DNA from: an uncultured Fluviicola sp.
GTDB lineage: Bacteria; Bacteroidota; Bacteroidia; Flavobacteriales; Crocinitomicaceae
Direction: 5' to 3'
Assembly: GCF_946478805.1 (NCBI RefSeq)
Contig: NZ_CAMLDC010000001.1
Span: forward strand, 1 to 64,000
DNA length: 64,000 nt
This document shows positions 7,924 to 15,956 of this stretch, in pieces. The translations under genes were made by a program, and so were the position numbers. The number at the start of each line of letters is the position of its first letter. The stretch's first letter is position 1. The notes beneath the pieces are model-generated. The model did no database searches. It saw only the letters and a program-made list of their open reading frames with translations, and was not told the DNA's origin.

Positions 7924-8700
7924 ATGAAAAGGATACTAATAGTTATGATGGTTGTTTGTGCTGGGTTCGGTATTCAATCATGTAAGAAAAACAAGGAGGC
8001 CTCTCAAGGGCAAATGGAAGTTCGAATGACTGACTCGCCGGGAGATTTTGTTGCTTTGAACATGGAAATTATGAAAATAGAAGCGTATTTGGAAAATTCC
8101 GGATGGGTGACTATCAATGAAACCACCAAAGAGATCAATATCCTGGATTTGACGAATGGTGCAGAAGTTACCATTGCAAGTTCGACGAGTGTTCAGGCCG
8201 GTGTTTATTCTAAGTTGAGATTGACATTCAGTGGTGAAAACAGTTTGACGTTCAACGGTGCAAATGGTTCAAATACGGTTAATCTGTCATTCAGTTCAAA
8301 TGATGCACACCAGGTTGAAATACCAATCCATTGTGAAGTGAATGTTGGGGTAACATCAAGTATTTTGTTGGATTTCAATGTGGGGTCGTCCATAGCAGAA
8401 AACGGCGGAGGTTATACCCTCAATCCGGTAATTTCAGAGATTGTTGACCCAAGTACAGGTATCCAAGGGAATGTAAGTGGTTCCGCAAAAGCGGCAATCA
8501 GTTTAAGTAATGCTTCGCATAATGCAAGTACTTATACGAATGCGAATGGATATTTCATGATCAAAGGTGTTCCGGACGGAACCTATCTTTTGAAAATTGA
8601 AGCAAAAGGACCCGGTGAAGAAGTTGCATCTCAAAAGAGTATACAAAATGTGACGATTACGAAAGGCCAGATTAAAAGTCTTGGTTCCATTCAGATTTAG
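7924..8700 (+). CDS. DUF4382 lipoprotein with a C-terminal carboxypeptidase-regulatory-like domain
   Basis: A 258-residue predicted lipoprotein (signal peptide ending GIQSC, Cys20). Residues about 31-165 form a DUF4382-like domain, recognised by the start QMEVRMTDSPGDF, the ILDLTNG segment and the late LDFNVGSSI. Residues about 178-258 look like a carboxypeptidase-regulatory (CarboxypepD_reg) beta domain: IQGNVSG, then TYTNANGYFMIKGVPDGTY. Both domains are common in Bacteroidota cell-surface proteins; the ligand is unknown. It stands alone, with a terminator 28 bases downstream shared with the convergent operon. A TTTTTTCAT element at 7761 lies 150 bases upstream. Confidence 0.82.
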   Translation: MKRILIVMMVVCAGFGIQSCKKNKEASQGQMEVRMTDSPGDFVALNMEIMKIEAYLENSGWVTINETTKEINILDLTNGAEVTIASSTSVQAGVYSKLRLTFSGENSLTFNGANGSNTVNLSFSSNDAHQVEIPIHCEVNVGVTSSILLDFNVGSSIAENGGGYTLNPVISEIVDPSTGIQGNVSGSAKAAISLSNASHNASTYTNANGYFMIKGVPDGTYLLKIEAKGPGEEVASQKSIQNVTITKGQIKSLGSIQI

Positions 8701-8728
8701 TGAAGATTAAAAAATAGATTGACAGATA

Positions 8729-8759
8729 AAAAGGGATTCTATTGCAGAATCCCTTTTTA
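8729..8759. terminator. Bidirectional terminator between convergent genes
   Basis: AAAAA then GGGATTC, loop TATTGCA, GAATCCC and TTTTT: a perfect 7-bp stem with A and T tracts on both sides, so it can serve both the DUF4382 gene and the minus-strand operon ending at 8840. Confidence 0.85.
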
Positions 8760-8839
8760 CTTCTAAAATAATAAAGATCTTAATGAATTCGTACTCTTTG
8801 CTTCTTTGTGATTGAAAAAACAGTTCTGTAAAGAGTAAG

Positions 8840-10333
8840 TTAGCGAATCTTTCGTTCGTTGAATAGATTACTGCGCATTCCGACACAAATCAATGGGCCG
8901 GTACTTGATCCCATTTCTCCCCAACTGTATTGCATTCCGGCTTGAACATAAAGTTCCAATTGCAACTTGTTCAATGTGGTGGAGGCATTCGCCTGAAGGG
9001 AGAGAGCCCGCTGTGTAATTCCCTGCCCAATCGTATTTCCGTATTCTTTTGGGTGGGAAGTATAACTTTTGTAAATATCACCACCATAACTGATAGAAGA
9101 ATCATCGTACCCTTTTAGATAGAATGAGGAGAAAAGTGTCAGTTGGAAATTCTTGAACGGAATTTGAGCCGTTGCAAGGAGTTCAGCAAAATTACTACCC
9201 AGATAATGTCCAAGCGGCAAACCGAGTGAACCGTTATTCTGTCCGGAAGAAATATGGGAGAAGGTATAAGGTCGAACCAGGTTCCCTTCAAACTGATAGG
9301 ACCATTTTTTGAATTGGCCTTTGATTCCCAATTGCAGGCCGTATTTGTTTGCCCACCATTTGGACCGTTTTTTAATTTCTTTCAATACAAATTCGTCCAG
9401 GGGCAATTGGAAATAGATACAGTGTTTTTTAGAACCGAAGTAATAGGAAGATTGAAGTGCTAGAAGTACATTGTCGGTAGATCCCAAACTGTATTCCTGT
9501 GGACGGAAGAACACGAATGGATTCAGGTATTCCACTTCATAACCTCTTTTGTATGTACTATCCTTCGATTGGAAAATAACGGATTCCAAAATCATGATAT
9601 TGAAATTCGACCCGATATTCATACTGAGATAATGGGTTGTATTGTATTTCCAATCCCTTGTTTTGTTGGTGTAATTATTATCATGCAAAAATTGGTAGAG
9701 CAATCCATATTCGAGATTCCAGAAATTTACCCGGAACTGGACAAATGGATTCGGGGCAACCTGGTCACCTTGAATCAAAGAACGATAACCTTCTCCAAAA
9801 AACTGGTTATCTATTCCTGCGCTGATGTGAAGAAGTTCATTCGGTGTGTAACCCAAGCGCGTCCGAATATCGGTGAACCAATAGGAATTCCGGTTCTGCA
9901 TCGGAGAAAAAGCCACATGGGTTTGTGTGTAATCTTCCCTTAAACTCCATCCGGAAGTTAATAAGGTGCGATTGTACCATTTTCCCCAGGTTTTCTCGAA
10001 ATTGAAACCGATTGCTGCCCGGTAACTGATTGCTGTGTCGTATTGAAAATAGCTATCCGTTGCCGGAAGAATGGCGATGCTGCGTGGCGAACCTTTCGGG
10101 CTGAAATGTGCATTGAAAACGCTCGTGTCTCCATCAAAAACAAGCGTATCGGTTTTGTAATGACTTATTGGTTTTGCCGGAGTGTATCGGATCAATGGCT
10201 GGATTGAATGATGAATGTTCCTGGAAGACGGGGTATCTGCTTTCAGGCTGAAATGACGAATGCGATCGATAGTTCCCTGGGAATATCCCAGGAAGCAGAT
10301 GAAAACGGATGCTATGAGAATCTGGATCCGCAT
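8840..10333 (-). CDS. Outer-membrane beta-barrel, Wzi/RemB-like
   Basis: A 497-residue exported protein (signal peptide ending LGYSQG). The body is a series of amphipathic, aromatic-rich strands. The segment GIDNQFFGEGYRSL followed by NPFVQFRVNF resembles the Wzi capsule-assembly and RemB gliding-motility families, where a GxNxxFxGxGYRS pattern precedes membrane strands. It is a paralogue of the next gene upstream in the operon, which has the matching segment GNNPIFVGSGYRS. Its start codon overlaps the stop of that gene (TGATG), so the two are translationally coupled. Role is inferred as outer-membrane polysaccharide or surface-adhesin handling; the exact substrate is unknown. Confidence 0.7.
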   Translation of the reverse strand: MRIQILIASVFICFLGYSQGTIDRIRHFSLKADTPSSRNIHHSIQPLIRYTPAKPISHYKTDTLVFDGDTSVFNAHFSPKGSPRSIAILPATDSYFQYDTAISYRAAIGFNFEKTWGKWYNRTLLTSGWSLREDYTQTHVAFSPMQNRNSYWFTDIRTRLGYTPNELLHISAGIDNQFFGEGYRSLIQGDQVAPNPFVQFRVNFWNLEYGLLYQFLHDNNYTNKTRDWKYNTTHYLSMNIGSNFNIMILESVIFQSKDSTYKRGYEVEYLNPFVFFRPQEYSLGSTDNVLLALQSSYYFGSKKHCIYFQLPLDEFVLKEIKKRSKWWANKYGLQLGIKGQFKKWSYQFEGNLVRPYTFSHISSGQNNGSLGLPLGHYLGSNFAELLATAQIPFKNFQLTLFSSFYLKGYDDSSISYGGDIYKSYTSHPKEYGNTIGQGITQRALSLQANASTTLNKLQLELYVQAGMQYSWGEMGSSTGPLICVGMRSNLFNERKIR

Positions 10334-11874
10334 CAGAAGTCGAAATAATGATTGTTAAGAGCTGTTCGAATTCCCAAGTTGAACCAATAAGATTGTCCGT
10401 TTTGCAAAGGATTATTCACTATTCTCAATTTTGCTGAGCCAAAAATCTCTAATCCGTATCCGTGATTGAAGTTGTATCCCAATTCGAAGGTTTCATAAAA
10501 CACCTGCTGATTTGTTCCGGAAGCGGTTTCGTAAACCGGCAACAATTGCCTGTAATTGTCCGATTGATTGAGGTAATAATTAGTAGAAGAACTGACGAAT
10601 AAATGATTCCATTCTGCCCGAAGCCTAATTATTACTTCATCCACCCCGGCTCCCATCGGATGTCCGATCGGAAGATTGAAATTGCTGTAATTAATTCTCG
10701 GATTGGAAGATTTATATGCGTTTGAAGAGGTGTGATTGTATTCTACATGAACCAGGTAATTGGGAGATTTGAACGGCCAATACCGAATTCCGATCTGACC
10801 TACCTCACTGGATTTGGAATACGGGTTTCTTCCATATTGTCCGTACAATAACACTTTCCAGACTCTCCAGTTCAAATCTAATCCAAGGTAGGCATAACTT
10901 TTCCCATTGATTCCTTCCTGGATGGTTGCAGCGCCTGGAAGCGGAATATAAAATCCACCTTCAACAGCTTGTTTCTGAATGGAATCCCCTCGTGTCCAGG
11001 TTCCACCCTCAACCAATCCGATCCGGAGATGCTCGGTTGCCTGGAAATAGATCGATCCGATGCTCAATGCTTTTCGTTCGTAAAGTGCCTCACCGTTGCT
11101 GGAATAAGGAACCCGAAGCATATTCAATCCTTGCATACGGATCAATTGAAAATTCCATTTTTTACCCAAAGTATAATTCACGCGGAAATTCATCGTCGGG
11201 AGCGAATTGTCGGAATAGAGGACGGAGCGATAACCGCTTCCAACAAAAATCGGATTATTTCCCACGGAAACGGACAAGCTTTTCAAAACCTGCCATTGCA
11301 CCATTCCTGTTGCATAAGCGTAATCAAAGCCATTTGTTTTAAAAGGTTTTGTACGTGCACTTCCGGGAATGACGGCATTTAACTGGTGATAACTTGAATC
11401 GGAGCTATTCGGATAAAATTCTCCCCGATTCGTGACATATTGTTGAGCATAATATGGTAAAACAGCTTGGTTTTCATAAAAGGACCCGGAAAAAAAGACT
11501 TTATTTTTCATGCTTCCCTCTATTCGGAGACCACGAACGTTCAGGTATTGACGCATAGCGGTGTCTCCTCGTTCAACACCGGATTGGATGTCCAAAATGG
11601 GACTGACCCAAATGGCACCTTCTTTCTTTACGACCTGAATGATTTCCCGCTGATAGACGTAATGTCCAACTGTTGAATAACGCAACTTTTGTTCTTTTGC
11701 TGTATTGTAATAGTTCACCTGGTTGTCACTCACGGGAAAAATAGGCGCAAAGGAGGAATCGGTAAAAAAGGAAACATCCTTGAAGTAGGATTCAATTGGT
11801 AAAACGCGGTACTGTTGTCCGAATAATGTTGGGACAAGAAAGAATGAAAAAAAGATATTCAGTACTGCTTTCAT
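10333..11874 (-). CDS. Outer-membrane beta-barrel, Wzi/RemB-like (paralogue)
   Basis: A 513-residue exported protein (signal peptide ending TLFGQQ). It has the diagnostic segment VGNNPIFVGSGYRSVLYSDN, then PTMNFRVNYTLGKKWNFQ, aligned with the downstream paralogue. Further strands extend to a C-terminal YWFNLGIRTALNN. The ATG overlaps the stop of cysQ by four bases (ATGA). Coupling to cysQ suggests a link with sulfated compounds or surface glycans, but this rests on position only. RemB-type proteins in Flavobacterium contribute to gliding on some surfaces; no other gliding genes are nearby. Confidence 0.7.
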   Translation of the reverse strand: MKAVLNIFFSFFLVPTLFGQQYRVLPIESYFKDVSFFTDSSFAPIFPVSDNQVNYYNTAKEQKLRYSTVGHYVYQREIIQVVKKEGAIWVSPILDIQSGVERGDTAMRQYLNVRGLRIEGSMKNKVFFSGSFYENQAVLPYYAQQYVTNRGEFYPNSSDSSYHQLNAVIPGSARTKPFKTNGFDYAYATGMVQWQVLKSLSVSVGNNPIFVGSGYRSVLYSDNSLPTMNFRVNYTLGKKWNFQLIRMQGLNMLRVPYSSNGEALYERKALSIGSIYFQATEHLRIGLVEGGTWTRGDSIQKQAVEGGFYIPLPGAATIQEGINGKSYAYLGLDLNWRVWKVLLYGQYGRNPYSKSSEVGQIGIRYWPFKSPNYLVHVEYNHTSSNAYKSSNPRINYSNFNLPIGHPMGAGVDEVIIRLRAEWNHLFVSSSTNYYLNQSDNYRQLLPVYETASGTNQQVFYETFELGYNFNHGYGLEIFGSAKLRIVNNPLQNGQSYWFNLGIRTALNNHYFDF

Positions 11875-12689
11875 TTATTCAATAGGTCAATGATGGCCTT
11901 CGTTTTTACAATGAAATGGGGATTATACAGGTTTTCTTTATTATAAGTAAGTGTTTCATTCGTTTCAGCATTAACAACCATCCCACCCAAAGCTTCTATA
12001 ATTGCTTGTCCGGCAGCAATATCCCATTCCATTGTCGGTGCAAATCTCGGATAAACATCTGCCTTTCCCAAAGCTAAATCGAAAAATTTTAATGCACTCC
12101 CTTTCTGTTGGAATTCCACTTCACCGAATTGCTCGCGCATCGCTTGATTGAATACCAGGTCATTTCCGGAATGATGTGAGCGACTTCCCAAGATTTTGAG
12201 CGGATTATTTATTTCTGTTTTGGGATTGATCTTTTTCCATTGTTCCGGTTGATCAATCATATCAAATGAAAGTAAGCTTACCTGGAAATCGGTTCCGCCA
12301 AAAACAATTTCCCGGTTGACCGGTGAAGCGATGAACCCCAGAACAGGTTGATTTTGATGAACCAATGCGATACAGATAGCAAACTCTCCATTTTTATGGA
12401 TAAATTCCTTGGTTCCGTCCAAGGGATCCACAACCCAAACGGTCTCCCATGTTTTCCTGATTTCAAACGGAGAATTAGTGATCTCCTCCATAATCGCCGG
12501 AATTCCGGTTTGTTCCAAGGCTTTTTTCAGGATTGAATTGGAGATCAGATCCGCCTGGGTGAGTGGGCTACCATCTGTTTTCAAAGAAGGGTCAAAATCG
12601 GTCTCATAGATTTCCATAATTGCTTTTGAAGCTTCTACGCAAGCTTTAAGAATCAGGGGAATTAAAGTTCGAATTTCTGAAATAACCAT
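11871..12689 (-). CDS. cysQ: 3'(2'),5'-bisphosphate nucleotidase CysQ
   Basis: Mg-dependent phosphatase of the inositol monophosphatase superfamily that hydrolyses 3'-phosphoadenosine 5'-phosphate to AMP, recycling the by-product of sulfate assimilation and sulfotransfer. The 272-residue protein has the metal-site motifs: Glu68-Glu69, DPLDGT (88-93) and EWDIAAG (221-227). Length is normal. It leads a three-gene minus-strand operon with two Wzi/RemB-like genes and is coupled to the first by an ATGA overlap. No sulfate-assimilation genes lie in the window. The minus-strand sequence TACTTTTA just before the start is an imperfect -7 element. Confidence 0.93.
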   Translation of the reverse strand: MVISEIRTLIPLILKACVEASKAIMEIYETDFDPSLKTDGSPLTQADLISNSILKKALEQTGIPAIMEEITNSPFEIRKTWETVWVVDPLDGTKEFIHKNGEFAICIALVHQNQPVLGFIASPVNREIVFGGTDFQVSLLSFDMIDQPEQWKKINPKTEINNPLKILGSRSHHSGNDLVFNQAMREQFGEVEFQQKGSALKFFDLALGKADVYPRFAPTMEWDIAAGQAIIEALGGMVVNAETNETLTYNKENLYNPHFIVKTKAIIDLLNK

Positions 12690-12894
12690 CCGTTAAAAGT
12701 AATGAGAAAAGGGAAATGGTGCAGTGTAATATAGTTGAAAATGAAAAATGAAAATGGATGGAATGGAATAAGTTTCGATAGAAAAAGGGGGATAATAGCA
12801 TACTTATCCTCCATTTACCCGGGTAACATAAATAGCTAATTCCTTTTAGTGCTATTTCTTATACAAATTTAATGGCTGGTTAATTTCCTATCTG

Positions 12895-12902
12895 TATCTT
12901 TG
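12895..12902 (+). promoter_or_regulatory. Predicted -7 element upstream of deoC
   Basis: TATCTTTG matches TAnnTTTG and lies 21 bases before the deoC ATG. The -33 position has TGG instead of TTG (12873-12875, 19-base spacer). Confidence 0.4.
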
Positions 12903-12923
12903 ATTAAATCACATTCATAGTAT

Positions 12924-13844
12924 ATGAATAGAAATAAAACATTCAAGAATATTCCGGATTTCAAACTTTCTCCATCTGTCGATAAAGTAGGGGTGGAAGA
13001 GCGTGTAGCCCGGTTTCAAACCAGGAGCATCAAAAATGAATCAAAAGTTCAAGGCTTGAAAATGGTGTTGAATATGATTGACCTGACCACCCTGGAAGGG
13101 AAGGATACTCCCGGAAAAGTACGCCAGTTGTGTTACAAAGCCCAGCATCTGCATGATTTGCAGGAAGGATTACCGACAGTAGCGGCAATTTGTGTATACC
13201 CCACAATGGTTGCAGAAGCAAAAAGCGCATTGGGAACTTCCGGAATCAAGGTGGCGTCCGTTTCCACAGCTTTTCCTAGTGGACAATCGACCATGGAAAT
13301 CAAATTACTGGATACGAAATTTGCAATAGACAATGGTGCTGACGAGATCGATATGGTCATTTCCCGCGGAAAATTTTTGGCAGGGGAATACAACTTTGTA
13401 TTTGATGAAATTGCGGCGATCAAGGAAGCTTGTGGCAAAGCCCGATTGAAAGTCATCTTTGAAACAGGTGAGTTGGCATCTCTCGATCAGGTGCGCAGGG
13501 CAAGTGATATTGCCATGTACGCAGGTGCAGATTTCATTAAGACATCAACAGGTAAAATTCAACCTGCTGCAACCATGCAAGTGACTTATACGATGCTTTG
13601 TGCAATTAAGGATTTTTACAGAAAAACGGGAGTGAAAGTAGGAATGAAACCGGCCGGTGGGATTTCTTCTTCCAAATTGGCTTTGCACAATTTGGTAATG
13701 GTGAAGGAAACATTGGGGAACGATTGGTTGAATAACGACTGGTTTCGCTTTGGGGCAAGTTCATTGGCAAACGATGTACTGATGCAATTGGTAAAACAAG
13801 AAACAGGGCATTATCAAAGTGCCGATTATTTTTCGATAGATTAA
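12924..13844 (+). CDS. deoC: Deoxyribose-phosphate aldolase
   Basis: Class I aldolase that cleaves 2-deoxyribose-5-phosphate to glyceraldehyde-3-phosphate and acetaldehyde. The 306-residue TIM-barrel protein keeps the catalytic set: Asp143 in EIDMVI, Schiff-base Lys206 in FIKTSTGK, and Lys242 in GMKPAGGI. It has about 45 extra N-terminal residues compared with the E. coli type. An aldehyde dehydrogenase gene follows after about 100 bases, which would let acetaldehyde be oxidised; this pairing supports a deoxynucleoside catabolic role. A palindromic repeat occupies the gap between the two genes. Confidence 0.95.
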   Translation: MNRNKTFKNIPDFKLSPSVDKVGVEERVARFQTRSIKNESKVQGLKMVLNMIDLTTLEGKDTPGKVRQLCYKAQHLHDLQEGLPTVAAICVYPTMVAEAKSALGTSGIKVASVSTAFPSGQSTMEIKLLDTKFAIDNGADEIDMVISRGKFLAGEYNFVFDEIAAIKEACGKARLKVIFETGELASLDQVRRASDIAMYAGADFIKTSTGKIQPAATMQVTYTMLCAIKDFYRKTGVKVGMKPAGGISSSKLALHNLVMVKETLGNDWLNNDWFRFGASSLANDVLMQLVKQETGHYQSADYFSID

Positions 13845-13855
13845 AATTAGAAAAA

Positions 13856-13932
13856 TCCTCCTCCTCAGTCCCCCTTCAAAGGGGGAAGTGGATTGAAGTC
13901 TCTCCCTTTGGAGGGAGATAAAAGAGGGAGGA
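13856..13932. repeat. Compound palindromic intergenic element
   Basis: Two perfect hairpins (CCCCCTT/AAGGGGG at 13870-13885 and TCTCCCT/AGGGAGA at 13901-13918) lie between outer arms TCCTCCTCCTC (13856-13866) and GAGGGAGGA (13924-13932) that are nearly complementary. The GC-rich, C/T-biased form is like dispersed REP-type elements in Bacteroidota genomes. It may also attenuate read-through from deoC. Confidence 0.7.
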
Positions 13933-13946
13933 AAAAATAAGATTAA

Positions 13947-15431
13947 ATGGCAAAAAAGAACCATAAAGAAAAAACAACGTTCGATTTCAATGGCGGATGG
14001 GATTACAGTCCTAGTCCGGAAAGTACGGGTCATGTGAAGTTAAAAGAACGCTACGATCTGTATATCGATGGGAAATTCGTTGCACCAAATTCAGGTAAGT
14101 ACTTCCAAACAACGAATCCGGCAACCGAGAAAGTACTTGCGGAGGTAGCTCATGCCGATGAAAGTGATGTAGATAAAGCAGTAAAAGCTGCCCGTAAAGC
14201 ATACGAAAACGTTTGGTCGAAACTGTCAGCAAAAGAACGTGGAAAGTACATTTACCGCATTGCGCGCCTGATGCAGGAGAAAGCCCGTGAATTGGCTGTC
14301 GTTGAAACCCTGGATGCAGGAAAAACCATTCGCGAATCGAGGGATGTGGATGTTCCCTTGGCTTGCAATCATTTCTTTTATTATGCCGGTTGGGCAGATA
14401 AATTGGAATATGCTTTCCCAAACCGAACGGTTAGTGCACTTGGAGTTGCAGGACAGATTATTCCCTGGAATTTTCCGCTTTTGATGGCTGCATGGAAAAT
14501 TGCACCGGCTTTGGCAGCAGGAAATACGGTAGTACTGAAACCTGCAGAAACAACGCCTCTTACCGCGATGCTGTTGGCTGAAATCATCCACGAATCGGGC
14601 TTACCGGCTGGTGTTGTCAATATTTTGACAGGTTACGGAGATACAGGAGCAGCAATCGTGAACCATCCGGATATTAATAAAATTGCCTTTACGGGTTCAA
14701 CGAATGTTGGAAAGATCATCCAAAAAGCAGTTGCAGGAACAGGAAAGAAGTTGACATTGGAATTAGGAGGTAAATCCGCAAACATTGTTTTTGAAGATGC
14801 GCCGATCGATCAGGCTGTTGAAGGAATTGTGAATGGAATTTTCTTCAATCAAGGTCATGTATGCTGTGCAGGTTCACGCCTGTTCGTCCAGGAATCAGTG
14901 GCAGAGGAAGTGATTCAAAAATTAAAAGATCGTTTGGACACCTTGTATGTCGGAGATCCCCTGGATAAGAACACGGATATCGGGGCCATCAATTCGAAAG
15001 AACAATTGGAAACAATCCGGAAATACATTAAAATCGGGAAAGACGAAGGAGCAAGTATGTATGAAAGTTCATGTGAACTTCCCAAGAAAGGATATTTTGT
15101 TCGCCCGACCTTGTTCACGGATGTGGCACAATCCAGCAGAATTTCACAGGAAGAAATCTTTGGGCCTGTACTGACGATTCAGACATTCCGTACAATCGAT
15201 GAGGTGATCCAAAAAGCGAATAATTCACCCTATGGATTGGCAGCCGGAGTTTGGACAGACAAAGGATCACGTATCTTTAACCTGACATCAAAATTGCGTG
15301 CCGGAGTAATTTGGGCAAACACCTACAATAAATTCGACCCGACTTCTCCATTTGGAGGATATAAAGAGAGTGGATTTGGCCGGGAAGGAGGTTTGCAGGG
15401 ATTGGGAGCTTATTTGAAAATGGAAAGATAA
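13947..15431 (+). CDS. NAD-dependent aldehyde dehydrogenase (ALDH16 first-domain-like)
   Basis: A complete 494-residue aldehyde dehydrogenase. Seen: PWNFP (173-177, coenzyme/oxyanion region), FTGSTNVG (248-255), the general-base glutamate in LELGGKS (Glu272) and the nucleophile in NQGHVCCAGSR (Cys306 aligns with human ALDH2 Cys302). It probably oxidises an aldehyde to the acid using NAD(P); next to deoC, acetaldehyde is the natural candidate, but this is inference. A second, catalytically incomplete ALDH-like gene lies 525 bases downstream with a four-helix-bundle gene between. Together the two ORFs match the size and order of the two-domain ALDH16 family. Confidence 0.93.
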   Translation: MAKKNHKEKTTFDFNGGWDYSPSPESTGHVKLKERYDLYIDGKFVAPNSGKYFQTTNPATEKVLAEVAHADESDVDKAVKAARKAYENVWSKLSAKERGKYIYRIARLMQEKARELAVVETLDAGKTIRESRDVDVPLACNHFFYYAGWADKLEYAFPNRTVSALGVAGQIIPWNFPLLMAAWKIAPALAAGNTVVLKPAETTPLTAMLLAEIIHESGLPAGVVNILTGYGDTGAAIVNHPDINKIAFTGSTNVGKIIQKAVAGTGKKLTLELGGKSANIVFEDAPIDQAVEGIVNGIFFNQGHVCCAGSRLFVQESVAEEVIQKLKDRLDTLYVGDPLDKNTDIGAINSKEQLETIRKYIKIGKDEGASMYESSCELPKKGYFVRPTLFTDVAQSSRISQEEIFGPVLTIQTFRTIDEVIQKANNSPYGLAAGVWTDKGSRIFNLTSKLRAGVIWANTYNKFDPTSPFGGYKESGFGREGGLQGLGAYLKMER

Positions 15432-15462
15432 TTATCAATTATTAATTGATTAATTATCAAGA
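15430..15462. repeat. Left inverted-repeat arm flanking the four-helix-bundle cassette
   Basis: AATTATCAATTAT (15430-15442) and AATTATCAAGA (15452-15462) recur inverted on the far side of the 15542-15916 gene. The arm begins within the TAA stop of the upstream ALDH gene. Confidence 0.7.
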
Positions 15463-15541
15463 TGGTGAAATCGAATTTTATTGAATAATTTGTTTTTTGA
15501 ATTGATCATTTTGGTTAACTTAAATAGAAAAAGAAACCAAA

Positions 15542-15916
15542 ATGATCATTAAAAGCCAAGATATTAGAGAAAGAAGCTTCGATTTTGCATTGATAACTGT
15601 AAAGAATTGTAAACGAATTAAAGAAAATTATAGAGAGTTCATTTTGACAGACCAATTGGTGAGATCATCAACATCGGTTGGGGCAAATATGAGAGAAGCA
15701 AGAAATGCCGAAAGCAAAGCGGATTTCATTCATAAATTAAGTATTTGTCAAAAAGAATGTGATGAAAGTTTATACTGGCTGGAGTTATTAATGGCTTTAC
15801 TAGATGAAGAAAAGGGACATCTTTTACCGATTCATGACGAAGCAAATCAGCTCCTGAGAATTATTAAAACAATTAGTCTCCGGACGAAAGATAATTCGAA
15901 CTGGAAAAAGCGCTAA
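15542..15916 (+). CDS. Four-helix-bundle protein (23S rRNA intervening-sequence protein family)
   Basis: A 124-residue alpha-helical protein with the family signature: the N-terminal DIRERSFDFAL, then QLVRSSTSVGANMREA, ESKADFIHKLSICQKECDESLYW and a final Leu-rich helix. It belongs to the S23/IVP superfamily, first seen in intervening sequences of 23S rRNA genes and very common as isolated genes in Bacteroidota; function is not established. AT-rich inverted repeats bracket it (15430-15462 and 15921-15938), and it separates two ALDH-related ORFs, so it looks like an inserted cassette. No promoter of the TAnnTTTG kind is obvious before it. Confidence 0.9.
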   Translation: MIIKSQDIRERSFDFALITVKNCKRIKENYREFILTDQLVRSSTSVGANMREARNAESKADFIHKLSICQKECDESLYWLELLMALLDEEKGHLLPIHDEANQLLRIIKTISLRTKDNSNWKKR

Positions 15917-15920
15917 TCCC

Positions 15921-15953
15921 TCTTGATAATTGATAATTAGCTCATTGATAATT
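15921..15953. repeat. Right inverted-repeat arm flanking the four-helix-bundle cassette
   Basis: TCTTGATAATT (15921-15931) is the exact inverse of 15452-15462, and ATAATTGATAATT (15926-15938) is the exact inverse of 15430-15442. A further TTGATAATTA copy follows at 15945. The arm ends at the ATG of the second ALDH-like gene. Confidence 0.7.
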
Positions 15954-15956
15954 AAT

